Shown here piece after piece: positions 1-8,517 of a DNA stretch of 64,000 bases. Under the pieces are notes generated by a model. It was not told where the DNA came from. It saw only the letters and a list, made by a program, of their open reading frames with translations, and did not search any database. The stretch spans positions 4,650,001-4,714,000 of the forward strand of contig NZ_CP102332.1 in assembly GCF_024600715.1 (NCBI RefSeq), written 5' to 3'. How positions within the stretch are numbered: the stretch's first letter is position 1; the number at the start of each line of letters is the position of its first letter. The position numbers were made by a program, and so were the translations under genes. Source of the stretch: Streptomyces changanensis. Its GTDB lineage: Bacteria; Actinomycetota; Actinomycetes; Streptomycetales; Streptomycetaceae.

Positions 1-2
1 CC

Positions 3-2369
3 GTCGTCCTCGTCGACGACCTGGAGTTCGGCGGCGCCGCGCTCGACGACCTCCTCGACGCCGCGCCCGAGTGCGCCTTCCTCCTCGCCGCGACGCCTGA
101 CACGCCCGCCCCGTCCCCCGACGCGGCCGTCGAGGAGGTCTTCCTCACCGGCCTCGACCGGAGCACCACCCTCGAACTCCTCGAGCACGTCGTGGACCGG
201 CCCCTCACCGACGACGAGGCGAACTGGGCCGGCGACCTCTGGTTCGAGTCCGAGGGGCTGCCGCTGCGCTTCGTCCAGGCCGCCGCCCTGCTGCGGCAGC
301 GCGACACCCTGCGCACCCCGCCGTCCGGGGACGCGGACGACGCCGGCGACAGCGTCTTCACCGACCTGCACGACCACCCCCTGCCCAGCCTCGCCGAAGC
401 GGCCGCTCCCGCCGCGCTGCTCGCCTCCCGGCTCTCCGAGGCCGCCCGTGACACCCTGCGGTTCGCCGTCGCCCTGGGCGGCGAGCTGCCCCACCAGGCG
501 CACTTGCCGGCCCTCGTCGGCGACACCCACGCCGACGCCGCGCTGGGGGAGCTCGTCCGCTGCGGGCTGCTCACCCCGGTGGGCCCGCGCCACCGGCTGG
601 CCGCCGGCATCACCGAGCAGCTCCTGGAACACGGCTACGGCGAGGGCGCCCTGACCCGGGCCCACACCGCGGCGCAGCACTACGCCTGGTGGGCGGGCCA
701 CCCGTCGGTCGCCCCCGAGCGGGTGGCCGCCGAGGCCGACGCCGTACTGGCCGTGCTGCACGTGCTCTCCTCCAGCCAGGAGGCCGGCCACGCGAGCGCC
801 GCCGTGCTCCTCGCCCGCAGCGCGGCGCCGGCCCTCGCCGCCGCGCTCCACTGGGGCGCCTGGGAACGGGCGCTGCGCTCCGGCCAGGCCGCGGCCCGCC
901 TCGCGGGCGAGGTCGCCGAAGAGGCGTACTTCCACCACGAGCTGGGCGTCCTCGCCCTGTGCCAGGGCAACCTCGACCGGGCGCGCGCCGCGCTGGAGGC
1001 CTCCATCGGCCTGCGCGGCGCCCTCGCCGACAAGCGCGGCACGGTCGCCGGGCGGCGGGCCCTCGCCCTGGTCGCCGACCGGGAGCGCGGCATCGGCGAA
1101 AGCCGTACGGCGGCCGGTGAGCCGCCCGCGGCGCGCCAGGGCGAGTCGCCCGCGCCGTTCGCCGGCGCCTTCGGCCCCGGCCCCGGCCGCACCGCCCCCG
1201 GCGCGGGTGGGGGTGCGGGTGCGGCCGACGGCGGTACCGGCTCCGGCCGGCCCGGCCCGGCCGCCGGCGCGGGAGCCGCGGCCGGTGCGGCGGGCGGCTC
1301 CACCGGCGACGGCGGCACGGGCGCGGTGGGTGCGGCGGGCGCTGCCGGTCTCGGTGCGGCCGGGGCGGCGGGACGACCCTTCGGTACGGGCGCCGGCAGC
1401 CTCGGCGCCGCGGGTATGGCTTCGGGCGCCTCCGGTACGGGCACGGGCGGTGGTGCGACCAGCGCGGCGGCCGACTTCGACGCCGCGTTCGGCGAAGGCC
1501 CCGGCTCCGGCACCGCTTTGGGCACCGGCACCGGCCGTACGGCAGCCGCCGGGTCGGCCCACGGCGCCGTCGCCGACTCCGGGGCGGCCGGCACGTACGC
1601 GTACCCCCGGCAGGCCCGCCCCGTCCGCAAGGGGCTGCGGGGCACCCTGCTCAGCGGCGCCCGGCGCAACCTCGTCGCGGCCGCCTCGGGCGCCCTCCTC
1701 GCGGCCGTCCTCGGTACCGTCGTCACCCTCGGCGCCACCTCCGGCGACGCCACCGGCGGGGGCGGCTCCCCGGGCGGCAAGGTCACCACCGAGCAGTCGG
1801 CGGGCGACGGCGACACCGGCGGCGCCGGCGACACCGGCGTCGACGACTCGGACGGGCAGACGCCCGACGACGGCACCACGGGCGGCTCCGGCGGCGGTAC
1901 GGGCGGCGGCTCCACCGCCGTCCCCGGCGGCGGTGAGCCGAGCTCCTCCGCCCGCCCGGGCGCCACCGGCGCCACCGGCTCGACCGGCGACCCGTCCACC
2001 CCGGGCACCGACCCGTCGAAGCCCGGCGGCGGCACCACCGGCGGCGGCACCGGCCCCTCGACCGGCGGCACCTCCTCCTCGCCCGGTACGTCGGGCTCCC
2101 CGACCACGGGCGGCCCGACGACGACCAGCCCCGGCCCGTCCGGGTCCACGACGACCACGCCGGAGCCGACGGACACCGCCACGGACCCGGGCCCGACGGA
2201 GACGGCCACCGACCCGGCCACCACCGGGGGCGCCGCGGGCGGCACCACGGGCGGGGACGGCGGGGGCGACAGCTCCGGCGGCGACAGCGGCGGCGGAGCG
2301 TCGTCCACCGCCACCGGCACGCCCGCGGACACCGGCACGGCGACGGGCACAGCGGGCACCGCGGTCTGA
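3..2369 (+). CDS. STAND/NB-ARC-like regulatory ATPase, membrane-anchored (5' end missing)
   Basis: The frame is open from base 3, so the N-terminus with the P-loop lies outside the window. What remains starts with a Walker B-like stretch (VVLVDDLEF, bases 3-29), a sensor-like AFLLAAT strand and a GLPL motif (about bases 255-266), which is the order seen in AP/STAND ATPases. An alpha-helical, TPR-like region follows, to about base 1110. Then come a long Gly/Ala-rich linker, one hydrophobic segment (about bases 1669-1740) preceded by Arg/Lys, and a Gly/Ser/Thr/Pro tail of about 200 residues. By the positive-inside rule the ATPase is cytoplasmic and the tail is outside. A signalling role is inferred from the family; the target is unknown. 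The first internal start (GTG near 192) is not the real start. Confidence 0.6.
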   Translation, partial: VVLVDDLEFGGAALDDLLDAAPECAFLLAATPDTPAPSPDAAVEEVFLTGLDRSTTLELLEHVVDRPLTDDEANWAGDLWFESEGLPLRFVQAAALLRQRDTLRTPPSGDADDAGDSVFTDLHDHPLPSLAEAAAPAALLASRLSEAARDTLRFAVALGGELPHQAHLPALVGDTHADAALGELVRCGLLTPVGPRHRLAAGITEQLLEHGYGEGALTRAHTAAQHYAWWAGHPSVAPERVAAEADAVLAVLHVLSSSQEAGHASAAVLLARSAAPALAAALHWGAWERALRSGQAAARLAGEVAEEAYFHHELGVLALCQGNLDRARAALEASIGLRGALADKRGTVAGRRALALVADRERGIGESRTAAGEPPAARQGESPAPFAGAFGPGPGRTAPGAGGGAGAADGGTGSGRPGPAAGAGAAAGAAGGSTGDGGTGAVGAAGAAGLGAAGAAGRPFGTGAGSLGAAGMASGASGTGTGGGATSAAADFDAAFGEGPGSGTALGTGTGRTAAAGSAHGAVADSGAAGTYAYPRQARPVRKGLRGTLLSGARRNLVAAASGALLAAVLGTVVTLGATSGDATGGGGSPGGKVTTEQSAGDGDTGGAGDTGVDDSDGQTPDDGTTGGSGGGTGGGSTAVPGGGEPSSSARPGATGATGSTGDPSTPGTDPSKPGGGTTGGGTGPSTGGTSSSPGTSGSPTTGGPTTTSPGPSGSTTTTPEPTDTATDPGPTETATDPATTGGAAGGTTGGDGGGDSSGGDSGGGASSTATGTPADTGTATGTAGTAV

Positions 2370-2557
2370 ATCTCCCCCCGCCGTTCGTGCGGCGGCCGCC
2401 CCGCCGCACGCGGCGCCGTGCTCCGCCGCAGCCCGGCGCCCCCCGTTCGTGCGGTAGGGGCGTCCGGGGCGGGGGAGGGGCTCGGGACGTGACACGACGA
2501 CCCCCGGGTGGCGGGAGCCGCCCGGGGGCCGTCACGCGCCCGTCGCGGGCGGGGCCG

Positions 2558-3229
2558 TCAGAACAGCCGCAGCTTGTCGTCCTCGATGCCGCGCAGCGCG
2601 TCGTAGTCCAGCACCACGCAGTCGATGCCCCGGTCCGTCGCCAGGACGCGGGCCTGCGGCTTGATCTCCTGTGCCGCGAACACCCCGCGCACCGGGGCCA
2701 GGTGCGGGTCCCGGTTCAGCAGCTCCAGGTAGCGGGTGAGCTGTTCGACGCCGTCGATCTCGCCGCGGCGCTTGATCTCCACGGCGACGGTGGCGCCGTC
2801 GGCGTTCCGGCACAGGATGTCGACCGGACCGATCGCCGTCGGGTACTCCCGGCGGATCAGTGTGTACCCCGCGCCCAGTGTCTCGATCCGGTCGGCGAGC
2901 AGCTCCTGGAGGTGCGCCTCCACGCCGTCCTTGATCAGACCGGGGTCCACGCCGAGTTCGTGGGACGAGTCGTGGAGGATCTCCTCCATCGTGATGATCA
3001 GTTTCTCGCCCGCCTTGTTGACGACCGTCCAGACGCCCGCGGACTCGCCGTCACCCTCCTTGAGGGTGCACGGCGGGGACATCCAGTTGAGGGGCTTGTA
3101 GGCCCTGTCGTCGGCGTGGATCGAGACGCTGCCGTCCGCCTTGACCAGGATCAGACGGGGAGCGGAGGGCAGGTGGGCGGTGAGCCGGCCCGCGTAGTCC
3201 ACGGAGCAGCGGGCGATGACGAGACGCAT
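2558..3229 (-). CDS. nucS: Endonuclease NucS (mismatch-specific)
   Basis: NucS of Actinobacteria cleaves both strands at mismatches and replaces MutS/MutL in replication-error repair. The ATG at 3229 gives 223 aa, the usual length for the family; longer upstream extensions run through the neighbouring promoter. The C-terminal nuclease core shows D137 (GPVDILC), E151 and K153 (AVEIKRR) and Q163, matching the catalytic residues of the family. The protein ends in KLRLF, the type of C-terminal tail by which NucS binds the sliding clamp. It is transcribed divergently from the SCO5389-type gene and converges with the STAND gene. Confidence 0.95.
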   Translation of the reverse strand: MRLVIARCSVDYAGRLTAHLPSAPRLILVKADGSVSIHADDRAYKPLNWMSPPCTLKEGDGESAGVWTVVNKAGEKLIITMEEILHDSSHELGVDPGLIKDGVEAHLQELLADRIETLGAGYTLIRREYPTAIGPVDILCRNADGATVAVEIKRRGEIDGVEQLTRYLELLNRDPHLAPVRGVFAAQEIKPQARVLATDRGIDCVVLDYDALRGIEDDKLRLF

Positions 3230-3411
3230 GGTCGGCAACGCTACTCGACGCATGTGCTTCCGCGCGATTCGGTGCCAAACGCCCGTGATTCCCTGGCCTG
3301 TTGTGTCCCAATCTCCTGGTGCGGTCAAGGCGGCGCGCATACCGTGGAAGCGGGAGGTCGTCACTCGTGCACTCTGCGTGTCTACGGGGGCTCCTCCTTC
3401 CCTGCCCGTAA

Positions 3412-3431
3412 GACCCCGCTCCCGCGGGGTC
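3412..3431 (+). promoter_or_regulatory. Hairpin abutting the ribosome binding site
   Basis: Perfect 8-bp inverted repeat GACCCCGC/GCGGGGTC around a TCCC tetraloop. It ends directly before the gagagga Shine-Dalgarno sequence of the gene starting at 3447. The position suggests a 5'UTR structure that could affect ribosome loading or RNA stability; this is inference. Confidence 0.5.
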
Positions 3432-3446
3432 GCGAGAGGAGAACCC

Positions 3447-3839
3447 ATGTCGCTCGACGTCTCACCGGCGCTGTTGGAGCAGGCCGAGCGAGGCGAGGTC
3501 GACGAAGCGGCCTTCGTCGACTGCGTCCGGACCTCCCTGCCCTTCGCATGGGAGATGATCAGCTCTCTGGTGGTGCGGCTGAAGGTGGACGGGGGTGCGT
3601 TCGCCGACAACCAGACGCCCCCGCCGGACGAGCAGGCGCGTGGGCAGCTGCTGCGTGCGCTCGCGAGTGACGCGATCCGGGGGGCGCTGGAGCGCCACTT
3701 CGGTGTCCGTCTGGCCTTCCAGAACTGCCACCGCGTCGCGGTGTTCCCGCTCGACCCGTCGGTCGACGAGCGGTTGGCCCGGTTCACCTCGGCCCGGGCC
3801 CAGCTGCTGAACCAGTCGGCCGAGCTGCGCGACTGCTGA
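3447..3839 (+). CDS. SCO5389-family conserved protein
   Basis: 130 aa, soluble, with no signal peptide or membrane segment. The start ATG at 3447 has a good ribosome binding site (agagga, about 5 bases upstream); longer frames lack one. The protein is mostly helical by composition ([24 protein letters not shown], helical C-terminus ending in [10 protein letters not shown]) with a Pro-rich loop near residues 52-58. I recognise it as the small Streptomyces family named after SCO5389, always near nucS, but no function is known. Its fixed place between nucS and the filP/scy region is the only clue. Confidence 0.85.
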   Translation: MSLDVSPALLEQAERGEVDEAAFVDCVRTSLPFAWEMISSLVVRLKVDGGAFADNQTPPPDEQARGQLLRALASDAIRGALERHFGVRLAFQNCHRVAVFPLDPSVDERLARFTSARAQLLNQSAELRDC

Positions 3840-3945
3840 CGCCGCACGCGTGTTGCCGCTCCGCATCACCCGGGAGGTGTGATCGGTGCAGGGGCGGCAG
3901 CAGGTCGGCGACCGGGCAGGTCCACCGCCGGGGCCGGCGGGCCGC

Positions 3946-4980
3946 TCACACCAGCAGCGGCAGGACCTCGGCGCCGAGGCGGCGTACGTTCTCCTCCGTC
4001 GCCGCGACCTCGCCCGAGCCCTCCACCAGCAGCGCGAACCGCCGGATGCCCGTCCGCTCCGCCGTGGCGGCCAGCCGGTCCGCCGCCAGCCGGGGCGTCC
4101 CCACCGGGTGCAGTCGGCAGAGCAGCTCCGTGTAGGCGACGGGGTCGCGCATCGATCGGCGTCGGCCGTCCACCGTCACGTGGGCGTCCAGCCCCTGCTT
4201 CAGCCACCCCGGCATCGCCTTCAGCAGCGCCTCCGCCGCGTCCGGCGTGTGGTCGGCGAGCTGCGCGACGCCCGCCGAGACGTGGCCCTCGGCGATCCGC
4301 GCCACCTCGTCCGGCGTGTGCCCGGCGGCCAGCGCCTCACGGCGCCACAGGGCGGTCATCTCCGCCTTGTCGTCGTCCCCGCAGTGCATGCCGAGCAGCA
4401 TCGGCAGCCCGCGCTCGGCGGCGAGCCGCACGCTCCTCGGCGACGTGCAGGCGAGGACCGTCTCCGGGGCCGGGGCCCCGTCGATCAGCTCGTCGGGCCG
4501 CGGTACGACCGCCACCTCCCGGAAGCGGTGGCGCGGCCCGTCCGCCCCGACGCGGTCGCGGCGCAGCCAGCGCAGCAGCACGTCGAGGGAGTCGGGGAAG
4601 TGCCGCTCGTACGCCTCCAGGCCCGCGGCGAACACCTCCAGGTCGACCCACGGGCCGCCGCGCCCCACCCCGAGGGTGAAGCGCCCGCCGGAGGTGATGT
4701 GCAGCAGCGCGGCCTGCTCGCCCAGCGCCACCGGGTGCGCCGTCGGCAGCACGCTGACCGCCGTGCCCACCCGGATACGGCGGGTGCGGCCGAGCAGCAG
4801 CGCCGCCAGGGTGATCGCCGACGGGCACACGCCGTACGGCACGAAGTGGTGCTCGGCCAGCCACACCGAGTCCAGCCCGGCCTCCTCGGCGGCCTCGGCG
4901 GACCGCACGGCCCGGTGCAGGGCCTCGCTGTGTCCCTGACCGGGAAACTGGGCCGCCAGTACGAAAGTTCCCACGCGCAT
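3946..4980 (-). CDS. LLM-class flavin-dependent oxidoreductase
   Basis: 344 aa, bacterial luciferase-like TIM-barrel monooxygenase using reduced flavin (F420 or FMN). Family signs are the N-terminal strand MRVGTFVLAAQFPGQ, the AEEAGLDSVWLAEHHF motif around residues 31-46, LGRTRRIRVGTAV and the GRFTLGVGRG segment. The start has an AAGGAGG ribosome binding site ten bases upstream. It is monocistronic, divergent from the small gene at 5294. Substrate cannot be told from sequence. Confidence 0.88.
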   Translation of the reverse strand: MRVGTFVLAAQFPGQGHSEALHRAVRSAEAAEEAGLDSVWLAEHHFVPYGVCPSAITLAALLLGRTRRIRVGTAVSVLPTAHPVALGEQAALLHITSGGRFTLGVGRGGPWVDLEVFAAGLEAYERHFPDSLDVLLRWLRRDRVGADGPRHRFREVAVVPRPDELIDGAPAPETVLACTSPRSVRLAAERGLPMLLGMHCGDDDKAEMTALWRREALAAGHTPDEVARIAEGHVSAGVAQLADHTPDAAEALLKAMPGWLKQGLDAHVTVDGRRRSMRDPVAYTELLCRLHPVGTPRLAADRLAATAERTGIRRFALLVEGSGEVAATEENVRRLGAEVLPLLV

Positions 4981-5193
4981 CGCCTGATGCCTCCTTGCCG
5001 GCCGACGCGGCTTCCCTCACGGGCAACAACGCCTGACACGTGCCAAAGGCAACGGCCGTGCGGAGAGTTCTTGCGATTTTCCGCTAACCGCCTCCTCGCG
5101 GGGGGCGTTCGTCCACCGGGAGCGCCCCCGCCCGCCCCTCCCCGCCGGCGCCCCCGCGCCCCCGCCCGCGACGTGCGCCTTCCGCCCGGTACG

Positions 5194-5236
5194 GCACCGG
5201 GGGCGCCCGCCGGGCCGTGCCGGGCGCCCCCGGTGC
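5194..5236. promoter_or_regulatory. Strong 16-bp hairpin upstream of the 5294 gene
   Basis: Perfect inverted repeat of 16 bp (5194-5209 and 5221-5236, arm GCACCGGGGGCGCCCG) with an 11-base loop. It lies between two divergent genes, so no obvious transcript ends here. A TAGGCT -10-like box follows at 5243-5248, placing the hairpin over the expected -35 region of the small gene at 5294. The rest of the 313-bp gap (4981-5293) shows only C-rich sequence. Confidence 0.45.
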
Positions 5237-5293
5237 GGCCCTTAGGCTGGACCGGAGACCGCAGCCCGTACCCGCGCCCCCGTGAGGTGTTCC

Positions 5294-5632
5294 GTGTCCC
5301 CGCGCCGCAACCAGCCCCCGAAGCGGGGCGGAGCGAAGTACCCCGACCTCCCGGGCGCGGGTGAGGGCGACCGGTACGGCGGCTTCCAGCGGACCGAGAC
5401 CTGGCAGGGCGAGGAGTGGTCGGTGCGGCACGTCGCCGGGGCGAGCGCGATGGGCAAGCGCTACCGCTGCCCCGGCTGCGACCAGGAGATCCCCTCGGCC
5501 GTCGCCCACGTCGTCGCCTGGCCGCAGTACGGGGGCGTGGAGGACCGCCGGCACTGGCACAAGGCGTGCTGGAACGCGAAGGACCGCCGCACCTCCCGGG
5601 TGCAGCGGTCCCGCAACGCACCCCGGTACTAG
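5294..5632 (+). CDS. Small conserved protein with CxxC...H...C zinc-type motif
   Basis: 112 aa, basic. The GTG at 5294 is chosen because gagg lies six bases upstream; an in-frame GTG at 5282 has no such site. The middle holds CPGCDQEIP followed by HVVAW and HWHKACW, a pattern like a zinc ribbon or degenerate HNH fold. Orthologues in Streptomyces are often labelled ATP/GTP-binding, but I see no P-loop here. No signal peptide. Role unknown. Confidence 0.75.
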   Translation: MSPRRNQPPKRGGAKYPDLPGAGEGDRYGGFQRTETWQGEEWSVRHVAGASAMGKRYRCPGCDQEIPSAVAHVVAWPQYGGVEDRRHWHKACWNAKDRRTSRVQRSRNAPRY

Positions 5633-5648
5633 GGGACGTCTCCGGCGC

Positions 5649-6461
5649 CTACACGTCCCGGCGGTCGAGGGCGACGTACGCCCCGCCGAGGGCCACGGCG
5701 GTCACCACGAGCATGATGCCCAGCGACTGCCAACCCGTCGGCCCCGGGCCGCCGGCCATCGCGCCGCCGCTGTACATGACCGCCAGCATGCTCGGGATGG
5801 AGTACTCGACGAGCGCGTTGCGCAGGCCCTGCAGGGACTCGGTGTAGAGGCCGATCGCCAGGACGAACGGCATCAGCACGAGGCCGATCACGGTCGTGAT
5901 CGCCCCGGCCGAGTGGCGCAGCAGGGCGCCCACGGCGAGCGACAGCAGGCCGAGGGTGGCCATGAAGAGGCCCACGCCGACGGTCGCGCGCACCCACTGC
6001 GCGGCGGTGGCGCCGCCGGTCGTGCCGAGGACCGCGGACTGCGCGGCGGCGGTGAACGCCGAGACGAGCGTGGTGATGGTGAAGACCAGCCCGAAGAAGA
6101 CGACGCACTTGGCCGTGAGGACCCGGCCGCGGCTGGGGCAGGCCGTCAGCGAGGTGCGGATCATCCCGGTGCCGAACTCGGAGGTGATCGTCAGCACGCC
6201 GAGGGTGATCACGCAGACGGTGCCGAGCAGCATCCCGACCATGCCGAGGTCCAGCGCCGTGCCGCCGACCTCGCCGCCCTCCGGGATCCGGCCGATCGCC
6301 ACGGCCAGCATGATCCCGATCCCGGCGACGACCGCGACCATGACGCCGAGCGTCCAGACCGTCGACCGCAGTGACCTGATCTTGGTCCACTCGGAGGCGA
6401 TGGCGTCCCCGAGGTGGGCGCGGCGCACGGGGATGGGGGAGGTGTACGGGGTGGTGGTCAT
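5649..6461 (-). CDS. ABC-2 type transporter permease (copy 1)
   Basis: 270 aa with about six hydrophobic helices (first about residues 34-56, last GIMLVVTAVALGGAYVAL at the C-terminus) and the SEWTKIRSLRSTVWTL entry sequence typical of actinobacterial ABC-2 permeases. Its ATG overlaps the stop of the upstream ATPase gene by four bases (ATGA at 6458-6461), so the two are translationally coupled. Acts in the membrane with that ATPase as an exporter of unknown substrate; drug or lipid efflux is a common role for the family. Confidence 0.88.
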   Translation of the reverse strand: MTTTPYTSPIPVRRAHLGDAIASEWTKIRSLRSTVWTLGVMVAVVAGIGIMLAVAIGRIPEGGEVGGTALDLGMVGMLLGTVCVITLGVLTITSEFGTGMIRTSLTACPSRGRVLTAKCVVFFGLVFTITTLVSAFTAAAQSAVLGTTGGATAAQWVRATVGVGLFMATLGLLSLAVGALLRHSAGAITTVIGLVLMPFVLAIGLYTESLQGLRNALVEYSIPSMLAVMYSGGAMAGGPGPTGWQSLGIMLVVTAVALGGAYVALDRRDV

Positions 6462-7600
6462 CGGGTGTCCTCGGTGCTGTTCTCGTGCGTACGGCTCTCT
6501 CGGGCGCCGCCCCCACGTCCGGCGCCCGGGCCGGGCGCACCGGACGGGCCGGGGGTACCGGACGGGCCGGCGGGGCCGGACGGTGCCGTGCCGGGCGGCG
6601 GTGGCGCGTACCAGCCCTCCAGCGGGACGTCCGGGACGACCGGCCCCTGCTCCGGCAGCGGGCCGAGCTCGGCCAGCCGGTCGTCGGTGGAGCGGTAGTC
6701 CACGGCCGACTGCGTCAGCCGCATGTACGCCTCCTCCAGCGACGCCTGGTGCGGCGAGAGCTCCCACAGCCGCACCCCGGCGCCGTGCGCCAGGTCGCTG
6801 ATGCGGGAGAGGGCCAGCCCGGTCACGCGCAGCGCCCCGTCGCGCTCGGGCAGGACGAAGCCGCCGGCGCCGGTGAGGGCGGCCGTCAGCTTCTCGCGCT
6901 GCTCCGGCTCGTCCGAGGGGACCCGGACGCGGGCGAAGCCGGCGGAGTTGGCGGCGATGAACTCACGGACGCTCATGTCGGCGAGCAGCCGGCCGCGGCC
7001 GATGACGATGAGGTGGTCGGCGGTGAGGGCCATCTCGCTCATCAGGTGCGAGGAGACGAACACCGTGCGGCCCTCGGCGGCCAGCGCCTTCATGAGGTTG
7101 CGCACCCACAGGATGCCCTCGGGGTCCAGGCCGTTGACCGGCTCGTCGAAGAGCAGCACCTGCGGGTCGCCCAGGAGCGCCGCGGCGATCCCCAGCCGCT
7201 GGCCCATGCCGAGCGAGAAGCCGTTGGACCGCTTGCGGGCCACGTCCTGCAGGCCGACGACGCCCAGGACCTCGTCCACCCGGCCCGCGGGGATCCCGGC
7301 GAGCTGGGCGAGGGCGAGGAGGTGGTTGCGGGCGGTGCGGCCGCCGTGCACGGCGCGGGCGTCGAGCAGGGCGCCGACCTGGCGCGGGGCGTTCGGCAGC
7401 TCCCGGAACGGGTGGCCGCCGATGGTGACCCGCCCGGAGGTGGGCCGGTCCAGGCCGAGGATCATGCGCATCGTCGTCGACTTGCCGGAGCCGTTCGGCC
7501 CGAGGAAGCCGGTGACGACGCCGGGCCGGACCTGGAACGAGAGGTCGTCGACGGCGGTCTTGGCGCCGTAGCGCTTGGTCAGGCGGACAGCCTCGATCAT
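6458..7600 (-). CDS. ABC transporter ATP-binding protein (copy 1)
   Basis: 380 aa. The nucleotide-binding domain has Walker A GPNGSGKST (about residues 35-43), a divergent signature SLGMGQR in place of LSGGQ, Walker B VLLFDEP and the VSSHLMSEM switch region. DrrA/CcmA-like exporters share these features. Unlike copy 2 it carries a C-terminal Pro/Gly-rich tail of about 60 residues, absent from typical family members. It is the first gene of a two-gene unit with the permease at 5649-6461. Confidence 0.92.
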   Translation of the reverse strand: MIEAVRLTKRYGAKTAVDDLSFQVRPGVVTGFLGPNGSGKSTTMRMILGLDRPTSGRVTIGGHPFRELPNAPRQVGALLDARAVHGGRTARNHLLALAQLAGIPAGRVDEVLGVVGLQDVARKRSNGFSLGMGQRLGIAAALLGDPQVLLFDEPVNGLDPEGILWVRNLMKALAAEGRTVFVSSHLMSEMALTADHLIVIGRGRLLADMSVREFIAANSAGFARVRVPSDEPEQREKLTAALTGAGGFVLPERDGALRVTGLALSRISDLAHGAGVRLWELSPHQASLEEAYMRLTQSAVDYRSTDDRLAELGPLPEQGPVVPDVPLEGWYAPPPPGTAPSGPAGPSGTPGPSGAPGPGAGRGGGARESRTHENSTEDTR

Positions 7601-7734
7601 TCTCCAGCCCCAGCACAGGTCGGTTCGTCAAGGGGCGCCGCCGCGGACGGGACGCGGGGGCCACCCGTAGGAGGTAAGAGGGGGATCCGGCCGTAGCGGT
7701 TCCCGCCTCCACCCACAACCTACGCGTCCACAAC

Positions 7735-8514
7735 TCACGCGTCGCGCCGCTTCAGCACCACGTAGCCGCCGACCAGGGCCGCCACCACCCACAGCAGCAT
7801 GATCCCGAGCCCGCCCCACGGCCCGTACGGGGCGGGGTCCTGGCCCATGGCGTCCGGGACCACCTGCATGATCTTGGAGCCCGCCTGGTCGGGGAAGTAC
7901 CGGGCGACCTCCCTCGCCTTCGGCACCGCCGCCAGGATCTGGGACACCAGGAAGAAGAACGGCACGAGGATGCCCAGCGACAGCAGCGGGGAGCGCAGCA
8001 TCGCCGCGACACCCATCGAGAAGACCGCGATGAGCCCCATGTAGAGGCCGCCGCCGACCACCGCGCGCGCCACGTTGTCCTCGGTGATCGTCGTGCTGTG
8101 CTCACCGAGGAGGGCCTGCCCGACGAAGAACGACAGGAAGCTGGTGACCAGCCCCACGGCCAGGGCCAGCAGCCCCGCCACCGCGATCTTGCAGAAGAGG
8201 AACGCCGCCCGCTGCGGCACCGCCGCCAGCGACGTGCGGATCATGCCGGAGCTGTACTCCGTGCCGACGACCAGGACGCCGAAGACGACCATGGCCAGCT
8301 GGCCGAGCATCATCCCGGAGAAGCTGACCACCGTGGGGTCGAAGGTCAGCCGCTCCGCCTCCGGCAGGTCGTCGAAGAGCGACCGGGTCAGCGCGCTCAG
8401 CCCCGCGCCGACCGCGACCGTCACGACCAGGGCGCTCGCCAGCGTCCAGACCGTCGAGGCGACCGTGCGGATCTTGGTCCACTCCGACCGGAGTACCGCC
8501 GGTACCGATGCCAT
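7735..8514 (-). CDS. ABC-2 type transporter permease (copy 2)
   Basis: 259 aa, multi-spanning, with the same opening (SEWTKIRTVASTVWTL) and GMIRTSLAA motif as the permease at 5649-6461, so the two are paralogues. It starts four bases after the stop of its ATPase (8518-9462) and is surely co-transcribed with it. The C-terminal KRRDA mirrors the DRRDV end of copy 1. Substrate unknown. Confidence 0.88.
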   Translation of the reverse strand: MASVPAVLRSEWTKIRTVASTVWTLASALVVTVAVGAGLSALTRSLFDDLPEAERLTFDPTVVSFSGMMLGQLAMVVFGVLVVGTEYSSGMIRTSLAAVPQRAAFLFCKIAVAGLLALAVGLVTSFLSFFVGQALLGEHSTTITEDNVARAVVGGGLYMGLIAVFSMGVAAMLRSPLLSLGILVPFFFLVSQILAAVPKAREVARYFPDQAGSKIMQVVPDAMGQDPAPYGPWGGLGIMLLWVVAALVGGYVVLKRRDA

Positions 8515-8517
8515 CGT

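Noticed and set aside
5034..5180. Possible CRISPR or direct repeat array in the C-rich gap
   Set aside because: No regular repeat-spacer pattern; only GC-biased low complexity.
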